Source: Mucilaginibacter achroorhodeus
GTDB taxonomy: Bacteria > Bacteroidota > Bacteroidia > Sphingobacteriales > Sphingobacteriaceae
Length of the DNA: 64,000 bases
Direction of reading: 5' to 3'
Assembly: GCF_007846095.1 (NCBI RefSeq)
Contig: NZ_VOEI01000002.1
Location: 682,001 to 746,000, forward strand
The first letter of the stretch is position 1; each line of letters starts with the position of its first letter. Below the pieces are notes generated by a model. It saw only the letters and a program-made list of their open reading frames with translations. It was not told where the DNA came from and ran no database searches. The position numbers and the translations under genes were made by a program. Positions 28,201 to 33,799 of this stretch are shown here, one piece after another.

Positions 28201-28959
28201 AAACGGAACGTTGATCCTGTTGATCTGCTGATCATTTATATAGCGCAGCAATCTGGTTGGATCTATCCGTGTTGCCTCATCTACCAATACCAGCGTACCG
28301 CCTACGCTTAACGTGCAAAAGATCTCCATTACGGATGCATCGAATATCAGCGGCGAAAACTGCAGCATTTTGTGCCCGGCAGAAAGGTACGGGGATATCT
28401 TGTAATGCCATTTGATCAGATTGACAACACCCGCATGGCCAACACAAACACCTTTAGGTTTACCCGTTGAGCCTGATGTGTAAATGATGTACGCAACTTT
28501 GTTTTTTGCAACCTTTTCAGGCTGATGAACAGCGGGTAAAGGCTCGTCAGAAACCAAAACGTTCTTAACGATCTGTCTGAATACTTCGGCGTCGCTTGCC
28601 GGCGACAAGCAGGTATCCATGCCGCAATCGGCTATGATATCCTCTAAACGATCTGCAGGAAAGCTTGGATCGAGCGGCAGATAAGCCTTGCCGGCCTTTA
28701 AAATAGCAAATAAGCTTATGATAGTTGTAACAGAACGCGTTGCGCTGATACCGATAACCGAAGCTTCAGGCGAGGTGGCACTTATAACACGGGCCAACTT
28801 ATCAGCCCTACCGTTAAGCTCGGCATAGGTAATGCTGTCATTCCCAAATTGAACCGCAATAAGTTCGGGATGTTCAGTAACACGTTGTTCAAACACATGA
28901 TGTATCAACACTTCGTTACCAGGCTCGCCGAAATATATATTATCAGTAAGAATACTCAT
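22213..28959 (-). CDS. Hybrid NRPS-PKS with fused aminotransferase (A-PCP-KS-AT-ACP-AMT)
   Basis: 2248 aa. Adenylation about 15-515 (D207, YGPTEASVC, K504). PCP with S561. Ketosynthase about 615-1040 with C789 in HAACSTSL, H925 and H964. Acyltransferase about 1135-1430 with S1234 in GHSIGEF and H1330-AFH, typical of malonyl-specific AT. ACP with S1560 in GFDSLL. A Pro/Ala-rich linker covers about 1605-1710. A class III PLP aminotransferase spans about 1765-2175 with DEVISGFR and probable Schiff-base K2012. There is no KR, DH, ER or first condensation domain, so it is a loading plus one extension module. The pocket code D-A-M-N-I-A-M-V-C-K implies an alpha-amino acid, not assigned. The aminotransferase resembles those fused in MycA/ItuA and McyE. 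It is the first gene of the operon. Confidence 0.95.
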   Translation of the reverse strand: MSILTDNIYFGEPGNEVLIHHVFEQRVTEHPELIAVQFGNDSITYAELNGRADKLARVISATSPEASVIGISATRSVTTIISLFAILKAGKAYLPLDPSFPADRLEDIIADCGMDTCLSPASDAEVFRQIVKNVLVSDEPLPAVHQPEKVAKNKVAYIIYTSGSTGKPKGVCVGHAGVVNLIKWHYKISPYLSAGHKMLQFSPLIFDASVMEIFCTLSVGGTLVLVDEATRIDPTRLLRYINDQQINRINVPFVALQYLTEAADAEQYFPASLQEVISAGEQLKITPQVLSFFKALPNCVFYNMYGPTEASVCTTGLKLDGPAESWPLLPNIGKPLDNVSVHILNDELKEVPQGEQGELCISGICLAYGYLNRPDLTAEKFVDWTDANGKIFKIYRSGDLGFYLPDGNIEYLGRKDTQVKIRGNRVELGEIEVVLNQLPGIQQAVVVAREDVPGQKRLVAYLIASGNKNEISFLRENIEQKLPDYMMPAAFVWVDDFIKTTSGKIDRNRLPAPDMQRPELSVLYKAPSNNVEKNIAGYWADLLQLDKVGVYDNFFELGGNSILALKTVAALKKQFGYTLPITKLYQYPTVNGIASYIDGNKNVAKVTAVKSKRDKSNNDVAVIGMAVRFPGANTIYDLWNLLTEGRETTSFFTDDELDASIPQHIRNAANYVKARGIVENAQSFDAAFFGINPKVAELMDPQQRVFLELAWEALETSGHLPGKYDGPVGVFAGVGNNTYYTNNVLSNTDKIENIGRFLTATINEKDYIATRTAYELNLTGPAVSVHAACSTSLLAIAQAADSIRNGQCNVALAGGSSISAPIKSGHLYQQGTMLSADGHCRPFDAESDGTVFSDGAGVVVLKSLQEAERDGDRVYAVLKGVGVNNDGGGKGSFTAPSAAGQAGAIAMAIADAEVKPADISYVEAHGTATALGDPIEIEGLNLAFGKQEKNQYCAIGSIKSNMGHLVAAAGVAGFIKTTLALFYKQLPASLYFTKPNPNIDFSDSPFFVNTQLREWETNGKRIAGVSSFGVGGTNVHVILEEYDNEVRSSGESRPLQLISWSAKTATSASKFADRLYHYVKNNPEAPLADIAYTLHTTRNNFKERNFILAADNDDLLEKLTNFKLDITNSKVISQSATEVVFMFPGQGAQYLNMGRELYVGEPVFADAVNECVALLQGTGQADIADVIYAPGSPEATEKLKNTFYTQPAIFITSYAMAKLWMSWGVEPTIFVGHSIGEFVAAHFAGVFSLADALKLITERARLVSEAPEGDMLSVRLTAQELEAILPQDLSVAAINSKKLTVVAGKKEAVAAFAKVLDERGTSGRLLQTSHAFHSAMMDDIVKPFEQIVRSVKINSLVKPIMSTVTGNWLTEAEACDPAYWADHLRKTVRFANAIEKLAEDKGRVYLEVGPGRTLATLAAQQTADKPVVTIGGMDNSNNQSEYQSVLKAVGQLWLNGIEPNWNEFYIGQRKRLRLPAYAFDRKIYWVEPATINPAGMVNYQPEEIVPDTPPAKIEEDTTPSMITRKDFLAEKLQGIFTDAAGIDIDNASADVSFPEIGFDSLLLTQIATNLKKTFNVNITFRKLFEDYNSINLLADFLDKTLPTDQFGPPASAKKAAAAPQSQPVYAQAATPQPVAFYPQAATAPVTGAGSEMALNMISQQLQLLATQIAHLQGGEVKTKTVTLQPPPLANELKGEPVAPPVLEPEPEVTAEEMVEIKKPFGATARIERKVQELDEKQLQWLEDLTKRYNDKTRKSKEQTQEHRAYMADPRVVSGFRPLTKELVYPVVINRSKGNRLWDVDGNEYIDALNGFGSNMLGYQPDVLKKAIIEQIDKGYEIGPQHELAGPVCKLLCEFTGHDRAALCNTGSEAVLGAMRVARTVTGRSLIVAFSGSYHGIMDEVIVRGTKKLKTFPAASGILMDNVQNMLILDYGTDEALRIIKERADEIAAVLVEPVQSRRPDFQPIEFLKQLRTLTADEDICLVFDEVISGFRFHPGGTQAIFGIKADLGTYGKVIGGGMPVGAICGKKEYMDALDGGFWDFGDSSVPEVGVTYFAGTFVRHPLALAATKASLEYMKEQGPSLQEKLTAMATRLRDGFAKVCSDANIPVTTVGYGSLWRIKFLEDVPYNELLFTLMRLRGVHILDGFPCFMTDAHTEQDVDFMIEQFRQSIHEMVDVGFFKFTSAENHVQLVANGTVNTNGTASNVNLEAMNTPPVEGAKLGRDNEGNPAWFVKDEADPTKYVQYNINNN

Positions 28960-29114
28960 TAAGTTTATTATACATGGTTAAATAAATAACCACTGGGTAA
29001 TAAATTGTGACGGTTTAAGATGGGTTCAAGTTATAAAATTTAAAGCATCTGTAAATGATACATTTAAACTTTTTCATCCAAATTTCATCATAAGAAACTC
29101 TGCTTCATCCTTAT
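28960..29114 (-). promoter_or_regulatory. Upstream region of the NRPS-PKS operon
   Basis: 155 AT-rich bases upstream of the first operon gene. On the minus strand, TTTG is followed 18 bases later by TATCATTTA, a weak fit to the Bacteroidota TTTG / TAnnTTTG promoter. The leader to the ATG would be about 90-100 bases. No clear operator palindrome was seen. Confidence 0.3.
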
Positions 29115-29456
29115 TTACTTTAACTCAATTTGCTTTGGTTCCGTGGCAACAATTTCGGGCCTGTCCTTATGTAAGGCAAAAACACCGGTAACACAAATAT
29201 TTTTGCCTTCAAGGCTTGGCCAATCCATTTTTATCTTATCGCCTTTTACGGCAATGGTATATTTCTGATCAGGGTAGGCACCACCCATATTTATCAACGT
29301 TAGCGTATCGCTAAATGTTCTAACCGATGCAACAACATCGCACAAGGTTTTGGTTTTGCCTAAATTGGCTTTAAAATCATCGGCAGAAAATGTTTGAGCC
29401 GAGGCCTTGGAATAAAAGGCGCCAAAAATAAGCAGGCAGTATATTAATTTTCTCAT
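29115..29456 (-). CDS. Small exported OB-fold protein
   Basis: 113 aa from the ATG at 29456, with a signal peptide (about 1-20, YSKASAQ). The rest fits a single OB-fold barrel of the kind found in exported nucleic-acid- or ligand-binding-like proteins: LGKTKTLCDVVASVRTF, TLINMGGAYPDQKYTIAVKG, GKNICVTGVFALHKDRPEIV. These pieces (GKxxxVxGxV ... LNxGxxYPxQxFTVVI ... GKxIxVxGxVxxYxGxPxI) are typical of small secreted OB-fold proteins. The ligand is unknown. It is upstream of and parallel to the NRPS operon, 155 bp away, so probably a separate transcript. Confidence 0.65.
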   Translation of the reverse strand: MRKLIYCLLIFGAFYSKASAQTFSADDFKANLGKTKTLCDVVASVRTFSDTLTLINMGGAYPDQKYTIAVKGDKIKMDWPSLEGKNICVTGVFALHKDRPEIVATEPKQIELK

Positions 29457-29599
29457 CAATTTTAAATTAGCCTAAATATGGTGATAAAGCGACAAATCTT
29501 ATTACATGAGCTACTGAAATTTTATCATTTAAAAGGTTCTTCATTAATGATCGTCATTTAATCTAACAGGGTTTTTAGTTTATAATAAGAAAATCACCA

Positions 29600-30745
29600 A
29601 TGACATCCATAAAAAATAAGAACATAGCTATTATAGGTGGTGGGCCAGGAGGGCTTACCCTTGCACGCCTGTTACAAATGCGCGGATTAAATATTAAGGT
29701 TTATGAACGAGACGTACACCGCACTGTAAGAGTACAGGGTGCCACTTTAGATCTCCATTACGAATCAGGCTTGAAAGCGTTAAACGCCACCGGTTTGATG
29801 GGTGAGTTTGAAAAACATTATCGCCCTGGTGCCGACTTGATGACTATCACCGACAAACATGCCAAACCCCTGCTGCGAGATACGGAAAGCCGCGAAGGTG
29901 CAGATGCGCGCCCGGAAATTGACCGCGGCCCGTTACGAGACATACTAATCGATTCATTGGAGCCAGGCACAATTGTGTGGAACAAACGGTTTCAGTCTAT
30001 GCAACGGAATGAAAATAAATGGCTTATTGCTTTCAACGATGAGTATGCTACTGAGGCCGACATAGTGATTGGTGCTGATGGTGCAAACTCTAAAATACGC
30101 CCGTACCTCACCACACTCAAAGCATTTTTTGTTGACATCACCGTTATAGAAGGTGCTGTTTACAATGCCATTGAAAAAGCACCAAGGATTATGAAACTCC
30201 TAAACGGCGGCAAAATATTTACTCTTGGCGATTCTTGTACACTAATTGTAAGTTCAAAAGGCGATGGCAGCATAGCTTTTTACGTTGGCTTTAAGAGTGA
30301 AGAGGACTGGGCCGTTACCTCAGGGATTGATTTCACCAAACCGCAAGAGGTAGCAAACTGGTTCAAAACCAAGTTTGCAGGATGGAGCGACATCTGGCTT
30401 GAGCTATTCGAAAACGCCGAGTCGCCGATTATTCCGAGACCGCAATACTGTATGCCACTTGATCAGGACTGGCAGGCACAAGCTGATTTAACTATTATTG
30501 GTGATGCTGCACATTTGATGCCACCGTACGCAGGCGAGGGTGTTAACATGGCCATGCTGGATGCCCTTGAATTAGCCGAAGCCTTAACCGGCCCTCTCTT
30601 TAATGATTCCTTGGCTGCTATTGCCAATTACGAAACCAGCATGCGTAAGCGCGCCGCTGAAACAGCAGCGGTTACGTTACAGCAGACGGAATTGATGCAC
30701 TCGCCCAACGGCCTGGAAGAAATGCTTGCATTTTTTAAATCCTGA
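29600..30745 (+). CDS. TetX-like FAD-dependent monooxygenase
   Basis: 381 aa, close in length to TetX (388). Rossmann FAD-binding start IAIIGGGPGGLTLARLLQ, then YERDVHRTVRVQGATLDLHYESG, which parallels the TetX segment [23 protein letters not shown]. A middle DG motif reads VIGADGANSKIR, and the second FAD motif GDAAHLMPPYAGEGVN is nearly identical to TetX. It uses FAD, NADPH and O2 to hydroxylate an aromatic or polyketide-like substrate. By eye it is clearly below allele-level identity to Tet(X), so tetracycline inactivation should not be assumed. It is divergent from the OB-fold gene and about 640 bp from the NRPS-PKS start, so a tailoring role is possible but unproven. Confidence 0.87.
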   Translation: MTSIKNKNIAIIGGGPGGLTLARLLQMRGLNIKVYERDVHRTVRVQGATLDLHYESGLKALNATGLMGEFEKHYRPGADLMTITDKHAKPLLRDTESREGADARPEIDRGPLRDILIDSLEPGTIVWNKRFQSMQRNENKWLIAFNDEYATEADIVIGADGANSKIRPYLTTLKAFFVDITVIEGAVYNAIEKAPRIMKLLNGGKIFTLGDSCTLIVSSKGDGSIAFYVGFKSEEDWAVTSGIDFTKPQEVANWFKTKFAGWSDIWLELFENAESPIIPRPQYCMPLDQDWQAQADLTIIGDAAHLMPPYAGEGVNMAMLDALELAEALTGPLFNDSLAAIANYETSMRKRAAETAAVTLQQTELMHSPNGLEEMLAFFKS

Positions 30746-30877
30746 TTAAAAACATGATCGCCTTAACATTGGTAATCACCAAGAGGATCCTAAAATTTAA
30801 ATTTAAAGTCTTTTGTAAATAAAACCGAACCAACCTGGCGTTACGTAGTTATACTTTGACATGAAAAGTTGGTAATC

Positions 30878-31426
30878 ATGCGATCGGGAGCGTTAAAAAT
30901 TGCGATCTTATACGTCATCGCGGGGATAATATGGATAACCCTGAGCGATAAGCTGTTGCTTGCCCTACGCGATCATGTTGACCTTGAATTGATGCTTTTT
31001 TTGAGCAGCGTAAAAGGCATTGCTTATGTTTTAATTACCGGCATCTTTCTCTATTACCTCATCCGCTCAAACACTGCCACCATTGCCGAAAGCGAAAAGC
31101 GATACCATGGCTATTTTGAAGAAAACCCCCACCCTATGTGGATTACCGACGCACGCACCATGGCTTTTACCGATGTTAACGAAGCTGCGTTAAGTTTTTA
31201 TGGATACAACCGCGAAGAGTTTTTAAGGATGAACCTGCTTGATATCAGCCCCCCTGAACACAAAATAGAAACTTATAGCACTCTCCGCGCATTGACTCAC
31301 GGCATCAATAAATGTGTTTCATTTGCATTCAAGACAAAAAACGGCAACATCATCACCGTTACCACTTCATGCCATTTAATCAGCACAAAAAAAGGCGGTA
31401 ATTTAATGTGTATGGTCGAGAATTGA
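30878..31426 (+). CDS. Membrane-anchored single PAS-domain protein without output domain
   Basis: 182 aa from the ATG at 30878. Two membrane helices (about 5-25, ILYVIAGIIWITLSDKLLL, and about 40-62, VKGIAYVLITGIFLYYLI) are followed by a PAS domain (about 75-180: YHGYFEENPHPMWITDARTMAFTDVNEAAL..YGYNREEFLRMNLLDI). The membrane part resembles the N-terminus of Bacteroidota PAS-sensor kinases, but the protein ends directly after the PAS fold with a stop codon. It could be a sensor acting through protein contacts, or a truncated kinase. No kinase remnants are visible in the 77 bp before the next gene. Confidence 0.72.
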   Translation: MRSGALKIAILYVIAGIIWITLSDKLLLALRDHVDLELMLFLSSVKGIAYVLITGIFLYYLIRSNTATIAESEKRYHGYFEENPHPMWITDARTMAFTDVNEAALSFYGYNREEFLRMNLLDISPPEHKIETYSTLRALTHGINKCVSFAFKTKNGNIITVTTSCHLISTKKGGNLMCMVEN

Positions 31427-31503
31427 TGACATCTTGCAACCCGCCTAAATTACTTTGAAAGAAAATAATTATCGCCAATAATCGTTATTGAGTTCATACG
31501 ATT

Positions 31504-32595
31504 ATGATCAGAAGCCGTTTGGGTGTTTATTTTTTTGTATTGCTATTGATTGCAATTACGGGTTGCAGGTTATTTAAATCAGTTGGCAGAAACCCAAACA
31601 AAGCCGCCGTTACCAAACTGGAAGAGCAGCCCAACTACAAGAACGGTTCTTTTGAAAACCTGGCCGAACAGGCTGATACGACAAAAAAGCGCAGCCTTCT
31701 TTTTCTGCGTACCCATAAGCCAAAAACGGTAAGGCCATCGCGGCCAATGCCCTGGGTAAAAACAGATCTTAACGCTTTAACGCCCACAGCGCCTACCGTG
31801 GTTTGGTTCGGACACTCTTCGTTGCTGATAAAGACTTTGCAGGGCAACATCCTTATTGATCCCATACTTAATAACCACGCAGGGCCTATTCCGGGTGTAA
31901 TGCGCGCTTTTGCAGGAACGGGGCATTACCACGCTGACGATATGCCAACTATTGATGTATTGCTGATATCACACGACCATTATGATCACCTGGATTACCA
32001 AACCGTAAAAAAATTGAAAAGCCGTGTAAAATTAGCTGTAGTGCCTTTGGGAGTAGGTTCAAACCTCATATACTGGGGTTTTAACCCTAAGAAAATCATC
32101 GAACTAAACTGGGACCAATCTACAACCTTGCCGGGCGGGTTGCAAATCACAGCTACCAAAGCGCAGCATAAAAGTAACCGCACTTACTCCAGCAGAAACA
32201 AGACCTTGTGGGCATCCTATGTGATACAAAGCGCTCAATACAAAATTTTTTACAGCGGCGATAGCGGCTACGGCCCCCACTTTAAAGAGATAGGCGAAAA
32301 ATATGGGCCCTTTGATCTGGCGCTTTTGGAATGCGGACAATACAGCCCTAATTATCCATGGACGCATTTATGGATAGGCCAGGCCGCACAAGCTGCTGTA
32401 GATCTGAATGCAAAAATGTTGGAGCCGGTGCATTGGGGTAAGTTTGTTGAGGCCTCACATCCCTGGAATGAGGCCGTTGAAAAGTTAGTACCAGCTGCCG
32501 GGAAAGTGAATATGCCTTTGAACATCCCCAAAATTGGAGAACCTTACACCATCGGTGACCCACCTAAAACAGCTGTTTGGTGGAATTTTAGATGA
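31504..32595 (+). CDS. Metallo-beta-lactamase-fold lipoprotein (NAPE-PLD/UlaG-like)
   Basis: 363 aa. The N-terminus is a lipoprotein signal (LLLIAITGC, Cys about 21). The MBL fold is clear: VVWFGHSSLLIKTLQGNILIDPIL, the zinc motif SHDHYDHLDY (HxHxDH), KAQHKSNRT, IFYSGDSGYG and EPVHWGKF near the end. The order and the WFGHSS / SGDSGYGPHF phrases are those of the N-acyl-phosphatidylethanolamine phospholipase D-like and UlaG-like lactonase branch. It should be a membrane-anchored zinc hydrolase in the periplasm or on the surface. The substrate is uncertain. It stands alone, converging with the PepSY gene. Confidence 0.85.
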   Translation: MIRSRLGVYFFVLLLIAITGCRLFKSVGRNPNKAAVTKLEEQPNYKNGSFENLAEQADTTKKRSLLFLRTHKPKTVRPSRPMPWVKTDLNALTPTAPTVVWFGHSSLLIKTLQGNILIDPILNNHAGPIPGVMRAFAGTGHYHADDMPTIDVLLISHDHYDHLDYQTVKKLKSRVKLAVVPLGVGSNLIYWGFNPKKIIELNWDQSTTLPGGLQITATKAQHKSNRTYSSRNKTLWASYVIQSAQYKIFYSGDSGYGPHFKEIGEKYGPFDLALLECGQYSPNYPWTHLWIGQAAQAAVDLNAKMLEPVHWGKFVEASHPWNEAVEKLVPAAGKVNMPLNIPKIGEPYTIGDPPKTAVWWNFR

Positions 32596-32645
32596 TTATT
32601 TAAGCGCCAACCATAGCTGGCCTGCGCCTGCCGATAGGTGTTTTT

Positions 32646-33794
32646 TTATGTTTTTTTATGTTTTTTTTGCCGCTTATTGTACCATATCATAAAACCGGTT
32701 ACAGGCAATGATGCACAAACCAGCGATGCCAAAAAAGCCAGCATTTTGGTTGGTAAACCTGCATAAGCGCCGGTGTGCAGATCGTAATTAAGGCTTCTTA
32801 TTTTTTCACCACCCTTAACATCGGCATTGCTGTAATGCAGCAGTTGCAGGCCGGTGTTTCGGTCAAAATAGTACCACTCAAACTCATGCGTTCTGTTGGC
32901 GGCAAGCCTTACCTGTATATTAAATGGATCGGTAGGTTTATCGCGCAGGCGGATAGCAAAAACATCGGCCGTATTATGTTTCTGCAGCAGGGCATTTATA
33001 GCGCTATCGATAGCGATTGTTTTGTATGCTTTTGCAGGGGATGATTTTGGGATAGTTCGCTTCTTAACTGTTTGCCCGCCATCAGCAATAAACTTAACGG
33101 CATTATCTGCCCAATCAAAGGCGAAGACGAGCCCCGTCATAGTAATAATCATAGCAGGAATTAAAGTATAAAAGCCAAACGCGTTATGCACATCATAATT
33201 TAAGCGCTTTGGTCCTGCATTTCGTTTGATCTGTAGCTTTCCTTTAAAGCCCTTGATCGTTAAACGTTTTGGCCACCAGACGATAAGCCCGCTTACCAAG
33301 ATCACGAAGAAACAGGCTACAGATACACCGGTAATAGGTTTGCCTACCTGATCGCCGAGCAGTAGGTTCAGGTGGAGGCTCAACATCAACTGGAAGAATT
33401 CGTTTTTGGTATCTTCTATAAATACAACCTTGCCGGTATAAGGGTTAACATAAACGCGGTAGTAGTATTTATAATAATTCCAATGACCAAAACCCTTAGG
33501 GTTAGTTTTACTTGCCCTGAAAACCCAATTGCGATTGGCCGCAGGGTAAACTTCGCACCGCGATAATTTGTACTTTTTACCCAACGACTGTTGCGCATTG
33601 TCAAGCAACGTACTGAAATTTAAGCGCTCCGCAGGTTGCGGTACAGATTGGTTAAAGTACCTGTCGTGATAAAAATATTCCTTTAGTTCGTCTGCAAACA
33701 CATTGATGCAGCCCGTTATGCTTACAATAATAACCACTATGCCAGTTACCAAGCCCAGCCATCGGTGCAACCAAAGAAATATCTTTTTTATCAT
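32646..33794 (-). CDS. PepSY-domain membrane protein (siderophore utilisation type)
   Basis: 382 aa. An N-terminal helix begins with LHRWLGLVTGIVVIIVSITG, the classic start of PepSY-associated TM proteins. Further helices are at about 155-175 (VACFFVILVSGLIVWW), 212-230 (IPAMIITMTGLVFAFDW) and 352-372. Two periplasmic PepSY-like loops lie between. Members are found with TonB receptors and are thought to help reduce or release iron from imported ferric siderophores. It begins 5 bp after the stop of the TonB receptor gene, so the two form an operon, which supports that role. The C-terminus is strongly basic (NKRQKKHKKT). Confidence 0.85.
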   Translation of the reverse strand: MIKKIFLWLHRWLGLVTGIVVIIVSITGCINVFADELKEYFYHDRYFNQSVPQPAERLNFSTLLDNAQQSLGKKYKLSRCEVYPAANRNWVFRASKTNPKGFGHWNYYKYYYRVYVNPYTGKVVFIEDTKNEFFQLMLSLHLNLLLGDQVGKPITGVSVACFFVILVSGLIVWWPKRLTIKGFKGKLQIKRNAGPKRLNYDVHNAFGFYTLIPAMIITMTGLVFAFDWADNAVKFIADGGQTVKKRTIPKSSPAKAYKTIAIDSAINALLQKHNTADVFAIRLRDKPTDPFNIQVRLAANRTHEFEWYYFDRNTGLQLLHYSNADVKGGEKIRSLNYDLHTGAYAGLPTKMLAFLASLVCASLPVTGFMIWYNKRQKKHKKT

Positions 33795-33799
33795 CGTTT

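Noticed and set aside
17426..28959. Calling the operon a siderophore cluster
   Set aside because: No hydroxamate, catechol or hydroxy-acid building genes and no transporter are adjacent; the domain logic points to a diamino acyl-glycine.
29600..30745. Calling a tetracycline-resistance gene
   Set aside because: Only family-level likeness to TetX can be seen; many chromosomal relatives have other substrates.
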